Notes: a model not told the origin generated them from the sequence alone. A stretch of DNA of 53,063 nt from Perkinsus olseni (GCA_013115125.1 JABANN010000207.1:1-53063), one strand, 5' to 3'. Shown: positions 1 through 12,100, counted from the first letter of the stretch. Numbers and translations: made by a program.

Positions 1-1126
1 AGTAGAGAAGGAGTCCGCGCAGGCGCTACATACGACAGAGTAGTCGCGGTGGCTGAACAAGTCAGCGGAGCCTACAGTTACTCCAGGAGCTCATCTCCTC
101 GACCGCCTGCTCAACTCGCGGGCGGGCGGGAACCCAGCGGGAGCCTACCTCTGGCTCAGAGGCTGGGAGCGAATGAGTAATCCGTTCCGCTAGTCTGCAA
201 GAGCAGGACACTGTCAGGGAAGCTTCCATTGAGCAGGACGGCATCATGCACAGGATGAAGGCCGTCCACCCAGCTGCCATGGTGCAGAGCAGTGAGTCAT
301 CCCTAAGCTGGGAGCCCTGACCTGTGCAAGCTGCAGTGGACCCAACATGGCCGGGCCAAGTGCCGCAGGCGAGCTTAACCACTGCCGGGCAACGGACTGG
401 GGTAGAGCGGAAAGGACCGACGCAGTGCGCAGTGACTGCCGCAGGTACTCGAAGCGAGCGAACAGCCCATCGCGGAAACCTGCGCTGTCCACACTGCGGA
501 ACACAAAGGGACCAACTCTGGGGGAGGCACAACGTGGACTGGCAAGTCTAACCCGAGGTCCATGCGAACTGCGCGAAGGACGAACCCAAGAGACTTGAGG
601 AAACAGAGCCCGGTCAACCCTTGGTCCGCAGGAAGATAGCGGGAGAGCAGAGCAGACCCGACAGTGCCGGATATAAACAAATTCGCTTAGCGGAGCGAGG
701 TTGGAGAACAGCTCTGCTGCCTCCATGTGACTTGATCAACATGATCAGAAGCAGCAAGGCTCCCGCCGATGGCGATGCCTCGCCCGCCACGGCAGATACT
801 CGTGCAGGAGACGAGACACTGAAAGATCGGAGACCGGCGTCTTCGTACCGCTGCTAGGCAACATCCCCGACGGGCCCTTCCAGAAGCTAAGCGATGATCT
901 ACTACGAGCCTCAAGTTTCACGCCGAAAGCCGGCTTAGTCGGACTAGCTCCGATGTCTGTCGACCCAAGAGGGTATTGGACCAATACTATTGGTTCAGAC
1001 AAGTTCATCGAGCCAGGAATGTCGCGCTCGTCCACGAGTATCGGACAAACATAGAACGCTTCCTTTCCTCCAGGCAGGAATCCCTTTCAGTAGTGGGGCG
1101 GTAGTGCACTACCAAATCCTAGGCGA
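1..1126. other. Gene-poor 5' stretch
   Basis: I see no recognisable protein or RNA gene. The open frames here are short and overlap on both strands without a family motif. Positions about 915-978 resemble positions 2405-2468 on the far side of the protease gene, including a shared CTTAGTC core and a shared CAAGAGGG end, so this may be the remnant tail of a neighbouring paralogue. A possible trans-splice acceptor (ctttcag at about 1084-1090) lies upstream of the protease start; that reading is an inference. Confidence 0.4.
915..978. repeat. Upstream copy of a diverged direct repeat flanking the protease gene
   Basis: By eye this 60-odd bp segment aligns with 2405-2468. Both have a TTTCA..CGCCGA start, CTTAGTC, GACTAGC/GACCAGC, CGATGT and a closing CAAGAGGG. 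They lie in the same orientation either side of the aspartic protease gene, as expected if the gene is part of a tandemly duplicated family. Confidence 0.5.
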
Positions 1127-2305
1127 ATGATTGACGTGATCCTTTTAGTGTGGTACTGTTGTTCTCTAATGTGGAAGGCCTACGTAACGGTGTTCCTCGT
1201 AGCTTCGCTGTGCGTGATCTGCGAAGCTTCAGGAGTGGCACCGGATCCCTCCGACGGAATTGTGTCTATGCCGGTGAAGGGTGGCTTCGTTACAGTCAAC
1301 TTGGACGGCCAACGAGTAAATCTTCTCCTGGATTCTAACTTCTTCGAGATCTCTGTAGTCGATGGCGATTGGTATGAGCGAGCGTACGGTGAAGGTGCTT
1401 GCCGGAAGAGGGAGAACTCGGGCTGCTACTTCTGTCCTGAAGACGCCCCCTGTGACTTCGACAACGACTCGTCATCATCGACTACTCGCTTCGATGGCGG
1501 TCTCGTCATCAGGACCATATCACGCTCGGGTTCCCTCGAACTGGATGGCCAAAATGTCGACCTGATTTTTAAAGTTTCCAGGCCCGTGGGCTCCAACCGT
1601 GACGCTGGGCTGAAGGCGTTCTTTGGGATCTCTTTGCTTCCGAAGGGACCAGATCAGATCGAAGGCAGAGAGAGTGTCCTTGATTCCCTCGTTCGGGGTG
1701 GCGTCATTGGCCGTCTGTCTTTCTCGCTTCAAACCAACATCAGCCAAGTCTCCGATTTCGCCTCCGGCCAGCTCACGCTCGGTGGCAAGGCGGATGACAA
1801 CTACACCTTCCTGAAGCTCGTGGAAGACCAGCGGTACCATCGTGCGTTTCCTGCTGTATGGGTGTCGTCAATCAATCTCGCGGACACAGGCACGAAGCCA
1901 CGATCGGCGAGAGAGCACGCGGCCCGAACCCCGTTTGTTGCCTTCATGGACACTGGCGCCAACGGCATTTACGTTCCTCGCCCAGATCTACTGAATGGCA
2001 TGAAGCAGAGGCTGTTGTTGAGGTGGCAAGGCAATGGTGTGTGGAAACGAGACGCCAAGGGGTTCCTGCACGTGAAGGGGCAATCTTGCCTCGACCTGCC
2101 TCAGCTGAACCTTCGACTGAGTGACGGTATTGATGCTGTTCCGATAAGGATACGTCCGAAGCATTACTGTGTTACCCAACGAATAGGGGAAGATGTGGTA
2201 CTCGTGCAGGAAAATAGTATTAAAATACTGGGAGCACCGTTCTTCAAGGCCTACAGTGTTTATGTTGATTACGTTGATAAAAAAATTGGCCTGCTTGAGA
2301 ATTAA
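1127..2305 (+). CDS. Pepsin-family (A1) aspartic protease-like secreted protein
   Basis: Intronless reading frame of 392 residues. A second ATG at 1169 gives a cleaner signal peptide (MWKAYVTVFLVASLCVICEA) and may be the true start. The fold is that of a two-lobed A1 protease. The second lobe has a canonical active-site loop, AFMDTGANGIYVP, at about 1945-1985. The C-terminus has the typical GAPFFKAYSVYVDY segment that precedes the last strand in pepsins. The first lobe has LLLDSNFFE where DTGS is expected, so the first catalytic Asp is present but its Thr-Gly neighbours are not. A Cys-rich insert (CRKRENSGCYFCPEDAPC) follows. Known A1 enzymes act in the secretory pathway, in vacuoles or outside the cell. 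Activity is uncertain because of the altered first loop. Perkinsus carries large families of such proteins. Confidence 0.85.
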   Translation: MIDVILLVWYCCSLMWKAYVTVFLVASLCVICEASGVAPDPSDGIVSMPVKGGFVTVNLDGQRVNLLLDSNFFEISVVDGDWYERAYGEGACRKRENSGCYFCPEDAPCDFDNDSSSSTTRFDGGLVIRTISRSGSLELDGQNVDLIFKVSRPVGSNRDAGLKAFFGISLLPKGPDQIEGRESVLDSLVRGGVIGRLSFSLQTNISQVSDFASGQLTLGGKADDNYTFLKLVEDQRYHRAFPAVWVSSINLADTGTKPRSAREHAARTPFVAFMDTGANGIYVPRPDLLNGMKQRLLLRWQGNGVWKRDAKGFLHVKGQSCLDLPQLNLRLSDGIDAVPIRIRPKHYCVTQRIGEDVVLVQENSIKILGAPFFKAYSVYVDYVDKKIGLLEN

Positions 2306-2404
2306 CGTGTGATGGTGTCGTCATGGTGTACGAGAAGGATTACTGTTGAATGGAAGTTTTCAATTGACTTCGTCTATGTACCAATTCGAAGGCGACCGCG
2401 TAGT

Positions 2405-2468
2405 GTCTGAGTTTCAACGCCGATGACCGTCTTAGTCAGACCAGCATCGATGTATCTTGTTTCAAGAG
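2405..2468. repeat. Downstream copy of the repeat flanking the protease gene
   Basis: Partner of the segment at 915-978 (see there). It lies about 100 bp after the protease stop codon, so it probably belongs to the 3' flank of that gene; the upstream copy would then be the 3' flank of a lost or preceding paralogue. Confidence 0.5.
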
Positions 2469-3545
2469 GGACGAGTTTAGGTAACCTCATCGGGCACGGA
2501 AAGTACGTTCGGGCAGAGGGTAAGGCAAGCGTGTAGTGCTTCGGAAGTACGGACCTCGTCGGTAAGCCCGACTATGATGAAGGTCCGTACAGGATACTCT
2601 GCTGCTGGTAGCTCGTTGTGGCAGGAGAGTTGCCAATACTAGAGTATCGAGGGAGATCTCATCTCCGGTAGCGACCAGCTCAACACAACAACACTCAAAT
2701 GGTGGTAAATTCACGACGCTAGACATGATGCCTTCACTGCTGCCTGTGAGGGAACACGACGACGCCACATGTGGCGTTGATGGATGCTGGCGGCCTCTTC
2801 TCTGGGGACTGCCAAAAGAGGGAGAAGTGGCGATCATCACCCCAGGGCGTCCAACCTACCATGGCGCTCCGCGTGAGGGCGGACGAGGCACGAGATTCCC
2901 TTCCCCCCGGCATACAGGAAGCGTGGTAGATGACGCGCTGGAAAGTTGTCTCTCCCAATTTCAAGTTCCGCTCTGCTTCGCTCCGCTGAGACTTTCTCAG
3001 CCCCTCGGCCGAGACTTCGGGAAGGCCTACCAAGTGCCTGTGGGTTCCAATGCGAAGGATATATCCATTTACCATTTATGGCCGGGTCAGGTCGAGTGCG
3101 GTCCCGGCAAGACTCCCTGATGGAGTAGCTAGCGTACTCTCCCGAGTCTTGCACACGACGGCAGCTCTCAGAATAGCACAGTCGGGAGAATGGTGGCTTG
3201 AGGGAGGCAGGGTCGTCCGAGGGTGGCATCGGTTGGAAGAATCAGCTCCTCGAGATCGACTACGATTCACCTAGTTACGCAGCCACAATGTAGTTTGAGC
3301 GACACTCTCGTCAACCAAGATTCCCTCCGCCTCCCATGGGGGCCGATGATTGAGGTAACTCGACTATTGAGAATGAGAATCATTATTAAACTCCATGCGA
3401 CGCGTCGGCGGAGTGACGCAAAAGATTCTTCTCGTGAGTTACGCGATGGACATAACAGGTTAACCCCCTCAACACGATGAGGTGAATCGATGGTATGATG
3501 ATGTTGATGATGATGACGATGGAAACTGTACAAGTGGATTTCGAA
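2469..3545. other. Intergenic stretch without a recognised gene
   Basis: Frames of up to about 130 codons exist on both strands, but none shows a signal peptide, a family motif or convincing exon structure. I see nothing that I can name. It separates the + strand protease from the - strand coiled-coil gene. Confidence 0.4.
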
Positions 3546-6500
3546 TTACGCGATGCTGCTGCTGACCGTCTTGCTCTCGACCACCGCTATGACCTCCGAC
3601 ACGATCATCCTAGCCAGACTGTCGACTGATGTATCATCACCGTCCCTAGATGACTGGTCTAGGATGGTCTCAACTCGAGGCTCCTGCTGCTGCCCCTCCT
3701 CGGGCTTCTTTCTCTTTGGTATTTTCACCTCTTCCTCGAACCCCAAGATGATCTTCTGCGGCAACCTCTTGCCCATTTCGACCGACTGAGGCCTCGGGCT
3801 CCTTGAGCTGCTGTCAGGGGTCACATCAGGGGTCCCGATCGAGAACACCTACAGAAGAGAATCTGCGTCATCCTCCGCCCACCGTCCCCAAACCTCAGGC
3901 AACCGGGCTTGTCTGTCCAAATCGAGCCTGAGGGTGTCCCCTTGGGGCCGACGGGTTCTTCGACGACCGGCCATCGTGGAGTCGCAGCTCTTCGCCCGTC
4001 GAGATGACCTGTCGATGGTCGAAGCCGTCATCGACTCCGGGCCTGCCGTACGTCAGTCTCAGTGCCGCAGCTGAGGGCAGTCCCATGCTCCTGGAGGGCT
4101 TGATCGTAGCAGCAGCAGCAGCAGCACGACCTGACAGCGGCCTGCCGCTGCCGTCGCCGAGTCGATACCACCTTTCCGCAGGGCAGCTGTCTCCTGCTCT
4201 TCCTTCTCCTTAACCCTCCTCAGCAGGGCATCGTGCCGCAACTTGGACTCCTCGAACCTGATCCGAACTCTCGATAGCGGCCAGTCAGTAGCGGGACCCT
4301 CACAGACGATCGTGCAGCCCCGGGCGAGGGGCGGGAGCTTTCTTCGACTGCTGCAGGAAGGATCTAACCATGGCTTGCTTTGCCTTCTCCGCCGCCTCCT
4401 CCTCCGCCTTCCGCCGGTACACCTCATCGTGGCTGCTAAGATGGAGCCATACGACCAGAGGCACTCCGGAGACTTACAGAGAGGCGTGGAGGTCCTTCCG
4501 AGTCGGGGTCTTAGGAGTAGTCCGAGAGCCCACGCTCGAGGCCTCCAGAGCTTTCCTGACCAACAACAGTCCGATCGATGCCGACCCTCTGCCCTCACTC
4601 CCTCATCCTGCGTATGCGCTCATCCCTAGCAGCTCTCTCACGATACAGGTTTTCATGTACCCTGCTGCTGCTGGCGGTGGGGGATCGGAGGCCACCCAGG
4701 GTGGAGTTGCTGGCAGAAGGGGGTCTGTATCGACCCATCGACTTGCGCAGATTTGGTTGGTAGGTACCTGTGCGAGCGACCTACGATCAACACCATGAAA
4801 GAAACTGCCTCCACACACTCCACGACCATAGCCTGCCGGGGTCGCTGCCCTTGGCAGAGCCAAGGTCGGCATCTACACGAACTTGCCCAGATTGGGCAGC
4901 CCAGGGAACGGGATGGCTCAATAATGCTACCAGACATTTATCATTAGCATTTTAATTACGATATTCCAATATACACTCTTCATGCCTTAATGCCATCATT
5001 ACCCTATAGAGGGCACACCGACAGAAAGGCACTAGGCAGAACCCGAAGAGGGCCCCCCCTGAGGGCGCTACATTCCCTCTCTTCCTCCGCCTTCACTGCT
5101 TTGGCCAACTTCTCGATTCTCTCCTTCCGAGCCTTCGATTCAGCATACCTGACCAAACTCGTCACTTTCACAATTACACACCATCAACTCACAATCGATG
5201 ATGGCTCAGGCTCTTCCGCTTGCCTCCGGTGTCGGTGCCGGGGATCGAACCCGGAACCTTTCCCTCCTTCCTCTCCACCCTAGAAGCAGGCTGGACGGCG
5301 CCCTTCTCTACAAACAATATTTGCGCTTCGCTCCGCTAGAAAACCGCATCACTTTCTCTTGAGACTTTAGGTAGGAAGCCTTGGCACTGAGCAATCTCCC
5401 TGATCTCAGCCTCCTCCTGCAGCCGCTCCAACTTGGCACGTCTCCTCTCCCCGTCCGCGTACCTGATCGAAAGATGGACGGCGAAGCAGCCAACAGCAGA
5501 GGTACAGTCTGTCGGTCATCTCGCGGATATCGACGCTCTTATTCCCTCCGCCTGGCTTCTTGAACTAAGACTTGAGATTGACAAGCTTCAACCTAAGATA
5601 CTCACTCTGCCAGCATCTATCTTGGCCCTCTCCTCTTCCGAGTATTGCGTTGCTAGTTGCTCCAGCTTCGCCCGTCTCGAATCCAGCGCATCTTCTGACC
5701 CGTGAAATGCCAGCTCGACCTCCCCGTCCCCCGGCCTACTGCTCATGCGCTCCACCATTTCCACCACACTGCTGTTCTGCTGGGCTACAGACTCGGTCGA
5801 CACAACGCTGGTGTTTAGCGACCTTCGCGGTCTCGGAGGGGGACAGAACTGCCATTACCCACATGCCAAGCCTGCTGGCCCCCACCAGCCTACCCTGCTG
5901 GCCTCGATCTCTCGCCTCTCCCTCTCCGCTGCCTCCTCCTTCAACTTTTGCAACCTCATAGCCCGGGTGTCGGCCTCCTGCTTACTCATCCTCTCCCAAA
6001 GGCCGCTGGACCCTCCGACCACCGACCCCTCCCCGCCCGACGTACCTACTACCGCCACGGCATCCTAACCAGCCGCCGGAATTCTCGAAGCGTCCCAGTA
6101 CGGAGACCCAGGCCTGTAGGTGATGGGCCATACCCACTTCGAGTCGTTAGTCGGGCCTTGGCCATCGCTTCCTTCAACTTAGCGTCCTCCTCTTCCACTA
6201 TCGATTTTTCCAAATCCTTTCGTCTAGCTTTGCGCTCAGCCCCCTCTGCGTACCTATCAGCGAGCCAAGGACCGCCCCAACGGCAGCCATGGTCGCTCAC
6301 AGTCGTTCGAATCGGCTGGTGCCTGACTGGCCGCCGATGGGCACCGACACAGGAGGCTTCATGGGGCTCTTGTGACCCGGCCCACGATGACTGAAAGGAG
6401 CTGGACTGTCTGCTGGGCGTCGAAGATGATGGCAGTGGACCATAGGCTACATTGCAGTAGGAAGCCAGAGAACGACCACCCTCACTCGTCAGTCGAAATT

Positions 6501-7728
6501 TTCCATCTACGAAGCACCGCATTAAGGTATTGAAGTCTGGGTACGCTGAGAGCCTGGTTGGAATGTCGTCCAGTATCCGGGGTTCCGATTCGATAGAGAG
6601 GTTGTCGTAGCATCGGTGGCAATGCGCCCCCACAGTGCCCACGACCGTCCTACGTCTCTTTAGAGACCACCTTCCGTCTTCCAGTGGCCGTGCCCGGTCC
6701 CTCTAGTAACTCGTCCATTCTCTTCTGCGCCTGGGCCGTCGCCAACCTATCCGCCCTCTCCGCCCCATCTGCGTACCTGATGGTCCCCTGCAGCCGTGCT
6801 ACTCCTAGACCACCTACAACCGCTCGAATCGATCCAGTGGCTGGTCCAGTAGAGAGCCCGTCTCCTTGGCGCTGCCGAGTGGCTGACAATGTAACCAGCC
6901 TCAAGACGGGTACTGCCACTTCCCCTATTACCTCCACCTCCGTCAAGCTCTGCTCGGTGGCGCTCGGCCTTATGCCGATAGTTGATATGATCTCCTTTGC
7001 CCTCTCCAACGCCCTCTCACCTGCAGCAGCTGTACTGAGCAGTGTTGCTACCCTACTTACTATCCGAGACTGTTGCGGTCTGGTCCCTTGGTGCCTCCGT
7101 CACCCTACTACTAGCGTGAGGACTGCTGTTGGCGGTACTGATGCTAGGGCAGCCCCCACCACCTGCTGCTGCTGATACCGAACCTTTTCAGACAGCAAGG
7201 AGGGCCGCAGTGGCAGCCCCAGATGGGACTTGAACACGAGCATAACTAAGAGACTTTTCACCCTCTTCGACCGTCGATCTGGTACGTGACTAACTCCCCT
7301 AAAGCGAATGACCTCGAGAACTCCGCGCAACGCCGCCAGGAATGTGACAGCCGGGTTGAGCGATATGCGGCGGCTAGATCGGCTACATCGAGACTTCTAC
7401 TCAGTTAACTTCAACCAGTCGGGCATCGACGACATGCAAGCGACGGACCACCCAGGAGCATTTCTGAGGGGTATCGCATACCCACTTTGCGTAACCACCT
7501 CTACTGGAGCTGCTCTTGAGGGACCAACAGTCGACCCAGCCGGAGGGGCGGCATCGATGGACTCTGTGCTGTGTTTGGTCTGCCCAGGAGGGAGGAGGAG
7601 GTATCGAGTGTTCGCCACCGACACCACGCCACCTCTGATGATGCGTGAGTCCCTCTTGTGGCGGCCAGAGGGGAGTTGCCAACGGCTGGCGTGTCCTCAG
7701 ATGCCGGACAGGGAGGATCCTCATCGAC
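3546..7728 (-). CDS. Coiled-coil protein with exon-sized RYADG-type repeats
   Basis: Multi-exon gene on the minus strand; not recognised. A probable first exon begins MIVDEDPPCPASED near 7728; the final exon ends SSSIA followed by a stop at 3546. At least seven internal exons start just after an acceptor with a tyrosine-centred motif and then charged helix. Examples are YADGAERADRLATAQAQKR (about 6780), YAEGAERKARRKDLEKSI (about 6260), YADGERRRAKLERLQEEA (about 5458), YAESKARKERIEKLAKAV (about 5146), YRERAARDERIRRMRE (about 4648), YRRKAEEEAAEKAKQAM (about 4422) and RFEESKLRHDALLRRVKEK (about 4263). The helices are Arg/Lys/Glu-rich and would form coiled coil. The repeat looks to have grown by exon duplication. 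One intron (5565-5605) is a clear member of the GTATCTTAGG intron family. Exon borders are approximate. A structural or ciliary scaffold role is possible but unproven. Confidence 0.55.
5565..5605 (-). repeat. Short intron of the GTATCTTAGG family (41 nt)
   Basis: On the minus strand this interval reads GTGAGTATCTTAGGTTGAAG at its 5' end and TCTTAG at its 3' end. It joins the exon ending ERAKIDAGR to the next coding segment. It shares 15 or more bases with the introns at 13612-13664 and 18544-18594. Confidence 0.7.
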
Positions 7729-7868
7729 GATCATGTCAGGCTGGAGACGATTAGACGACGATAGACAAAAGTCAAACAGGAACCAACTCATCAGCACACC
7801 ACCCGTGATCGATATTAACAACACCCAACCCTTTCAACAACAGCGCTGGTCAGAAACATGATAGCCGG

Positions 7869-8063
7869 TCAAGTATCCTCAGGCGGAGTAGGGTCGAGGA
7901 GGTGCTGTAGCTGGGCTGCCGTATTCCTCCTGACCAAGTCCGCAGTGGTGGCGATCGACCCCATCTGCCTTCGCCGCAAACAGTGCTCGTATTGGCCCAT
8001 CGTCAAGGGCTCAGGGTAGTGCTGATCCAGGCTGATGCATTGAAGACTCTCGCAGCGTATCAT
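7869..8063 (-). CDS. Possible 3' exon of unknown gene
   Basis: A minus-strand open frame with sensible composition (SLDQHYPEPLTMGQYEHC, then ATTADLVRRNTAAQLQHLL, ending PTPPEDT). It lies between the end of the SulP gene and the coiled-coil gene. It could be an alternative last exon of the transporter or a small separate gene. No family recognised. Confidence 0.3.
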   Translation of the reverse strand: MIRCESLQCISLDQHYPEPLTMGQYEHCLRRRQMGSIATTADLVRRNTAAQLQHLLDPTPPEDT

Positions 8064-8151
8064 GTCAGCTACCGTGGACTCGTCTACGGCCCACTGAACC
8101 TACCGTTGAGGAATATTGAGATCTGGCAAGACTGCAAGATGTGGCTAAAGA

Positions 8152-9115
8152 CTATTCGTAATTTCGTGGCGCGCGGGTATCATTTACATTAACGTAAGTG
8201 TCCTGGATTTCCCCATCCATCTCTTTCACTTTTTCCGACTGACTTCTCCACCACCGCTGAATTATAACAGCCGCCTGAGCGTTGAGAAATTGCAAGATTA
8301 CGCAAGATTTCAAGACCCTACTTGAGTCTTCACAGGTAGATCTATACCAGGTAGAATCTGCTTCACCACTGCCTCCACGTGCTGCACCAAGTCTGCCAGG
8401 ATTCTTTCAACCCCAACAAAGTCACCGTCACCACCTGTCTGGTCGATTATCCGCCGCCGTACGAGTACTTGGTCAATGATCTTCCTCACAGACCCCTGGG
8501 CTCCCGCAAACCACAACGTGACTCCGCGGGAACTGTACTCCTCCGCAAGCTCTTCCAGGCCCTATCAGGAGCCGAGTAAGGGAAGAGACGGTATCTTAGT
8601 TTCAACCTGGACTGCTGTGGCGTCGACTATAGGTACTCCACCGAGTTGGATGACGACTGCCTCTACTGGCTTGCTACAGTACGCGGCGTACTTCTCTTCA
8701 GTTTTCAGTAACCTGGAAATAGCCCCGCTCGAAAATACGGAAATTTCCCCTCTTCCTCACTTGTCTTTCACATACTCCCAATTAGCGAATATCAACGGCC
8801 CATTGACACCAAAGACCAAGATTCCCGGTATGGTCTTGGCGCTCTGCGGCCAGTATTTGATAGCTCTCCATTGGCCGTTACTCAACCTAAGATACGTCGA
8901 GGACCTTGCCTTAGCCTATCTTTCGAGCCACGACGTGATTTCTGGTACCAAAAATTCGACGAAAAATTGAAAAGTCCAATGCGAGAGGCCCTCCGAAGAG
9001 CGGGGGCCCGGCCCACCCCGGGGGGGGGGGGCGCGGGGGGGGGGCCGGGGGGAACCCGCGGGGGGGGGGGGGGGCGNNNNNCCGCACCCCCCCCCCCCCC
9101 CCCCCCCCCCCCGCG

Positions 9116-9154
<39 letters not shown>

Positions 9155-12100
9155 ACCCCACCCCCCCCCCCCACCCCCCCCCCCCCCCCCCCGCCCGGCG
9201 GCCCCCCCCCCCCCCGGGGGGGCGGGGCCCCCCGCTCTTCGGAGCCTGTGTCACACAGGCTGAGTGGGGCTGAGCATCATCATCGAACCGTTCGATTCGA
9301 ACGTGTTGTGCCGATCACCCGGAGAAGTTTTTGGCAGCACTCGTGCTGAGTTAAGACGTATTGAAAATCCTCGCGGTCCACCTCTCTTGACTCAGCTCAC
9401 CTTCCCATAGCGAAGGAGGGCGGCAACGCTATTGAATAGATCATCAGAGTCACTGATAACATAACCGATAGGAAAACGCCTTGTAAGAGGCCAAATACGA
9501 GGGTCCCTGAGATGGCTGACGACCGAGGCCGGACGGAGGTGGACGGGCCCACCCATGAATGCCATCAGCCACACCGCAGCATCCCTCTTAGAGTGCGCTA
9601 TGAGCCATCTTGCGTGATGGAAGTCCATGAGGTGGGTCGCTGCGGTGATTATTATACCCGCTAGAGCGCATCGGGGTATCCAGTACCTGGCAGGCAGCTA
9701 CGGTGACCGACCGCTCGAAAATGACATTTTCCATTTGCCCGCGTGGAAGCATCCATTTCCCGACAAGACTCGTATCGAGAAAATGCTCATGAAGATGACT
9801 ACAATTCCCCTGGGAAATTCCCTCGTCCACCGAGTGAACGCCCGAAATTCGGTGAAACTGTCTAATGGATGGATCGAACTCGGATCGAAAACTCCCTGAG
9901 ATGGTTCATTGTAGCCCTCGCGGAGCCACCACTGGCGGCAACATCGGTGACAAGCTCTCCAACTTGGACCAACGATACCCACAATTAAGGCGCCTCTTAA
10001 GGATACGGTCAGCAGTACTGAAGCAGGTCTGTCTCAATGCATTCGGCAACGAATGATCTCAGCCCAAGTTAGGCTTGGTAATAACCGCTCTAATGATCGA
10101 GCGTAAAGCACCAATTCCGGCACAATAGTTAGCTTCTGATAACACAACTTCTGACAGAAATCTTCTGTTGCAGAAGTGTTCTTCTGACTAGGGTTTGCTT
10201 CCCGCCTTGTATGTAGAAGATAAATGGGCGAGGGAATCAGAGTAAAGGCCACCGTCGTTGCACTGCGTATCTGGATAACCATGCTGAATGGACATGTATG
10301 CCACTCCCTCCTCACCGAGTACTGGCAGCGGAACCACCCAACAATTTTGCCAGCTTGCGTCCCCCAAAACTGTACGAGTTGTTCAATACCATACGCTCTT
10401 TCGAAGACAGCCCAGACAATGGGTTACGCTGGTCTTTGGTGGCCCCTATAGTGGGATGAATCTGTGGAGATGCCGGTACGTAGTCACTGGCTGATCTTCC
10501 GACTCGCCCGTGTCACTGACACGGTGTCAGTGCCAGCCGCTACACAGAGAGTAACGTCCCCTGGTCCCTTGTGTGACTCTCTAGCTGGTTGAAGGCAGCC
10601 CGTAGGACTGCCGGATCCATCGTAGCAAGGGTCTATCAGGATGATTCCTCTGAAGATTCGAAGTCCAAGTTGTTATATTTCGCTGCTATGAACTCTGACA
10701 GCAATTCCGTCCCAGAACCGCTGCTATCATAGACACCGAGGGAAGTAATTTTGCGGCGGGCAAAAATCTTGGTACGCGCTAAGGTTCCGAAGTGACGGAG
10801 ACCATACGCCTGCAGCGGCAGCAGTGCTGCCTTCCTACTGGCGTTAGAAGGCTTCGAACTCACGTCAATCCACATAAGTGGCACGCAGAGAAAGAAAGTG
10901 GCGCGCCGGAGCAATTCCATAGCCCAGAGAGATTGCCAAAATTACCAATTTCGTTGAGCCCACTCAACTCACATGAGTGGGGTAAGCAAGGCCAGCACCC
11001 CGACCGCCACTACCGCTGCCACCAGTCCCGCTACCTGAAAGGCTCGGCCCAGCTATCGAGGGAAGGTTTGGACTACCTGTGATTTCACACCACTCGCGTA
11101 TCCGAGGGACGTCCGAGACATCCCTCCCTGGACCGGCATAGCACCAAAGAGGGAACCTGAGGTTGGCCATGGACTTGCATGAATTATGACATTATAGCAC
11201 TGCGCACAGCGAAGGATTCCGGGGGACTAGAAGTCCCTCGGAACCTACCAATGATATTCGCTGCACCCAAAGCCGTCAGCTCGGTCCCCGCGTTGATATC
11301 ATACCTTGACGCGAGTAAGTCACGGATTATCGGAAGATACTCAGTCGCTGCTGCAGCGGGTGCTCACCGGTCGACGATGGCGAACTTCTTGGCGGGGGCG
11401 TAACTCGAGATGAAACACATAAGAGAGACCATGAACCTGGAAAAAGAGGGAGTTGAGGAAACGCTAGAGAGCAAGATTTCGAGTCATCATCACCCGTTCG
11501 GAATGACCTCTGTGATTCCTTCCAAAGACGGCAAACTGAATGACGGTAGACCAGAAGGGACTTCGCCAACCTGACGAAAAGAAACTCCCACACCCGACTC
11601 GGGTAAGTAGATAGTATCCAAGGCCGAAGCTTGCAGAAGATACAACACGCTCTCAGTGGTTCGAAGATCCGAGGAAGGCCAGGATGTGCACTGAATTAAG
11701 ATCCAGCCCTCACCCTCGACACAAAAGTGGTTAGTGCCAGGCATGCCGTAAACGCGAAGCCATCGCGCATAGTCTCAGGGCTCAGTTACGGTTCCTCACA
11801 GTTACAAAGACCTCTGATATTCAGCCAAAAATGGCCGCTCGAAAATGCCACAATTCTTCGACCGGGAATTGGCCGAGGTGCTCTTTGCAAGAGCAAAGAA
11901 AGGCCGTGATGATGAAGTTGATAGTATTACATGCGGGATGAAGTCCTCCACCTCCTCCGGGTATAGGGACGATATTAACCAACATAAGATAGTAGCGACG
12001 ATCACTATACAACATGTCATCATGGCACAATAAAAGGTTGAAAGATACCCTTACCTGCAATAAGCTCTTTAAACTGAGACACCCGCCTAAGATACGGTGT

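Noticed and set aside
5225-5260. tRNA-like T-arm on the minus strand (CCGGGTTCGATCCCCGG)
   Set aside because: The T-arm is perfect, but no matching acceptor strand, D-arm or anticodon arm lies at the right distance upstream. At most it is a tRNA or SINE relic.
8911-9263. Long open frames of poly-Gly or poly-Pro
   Set aside because: They are translations of the G/C homopolymer artefact.
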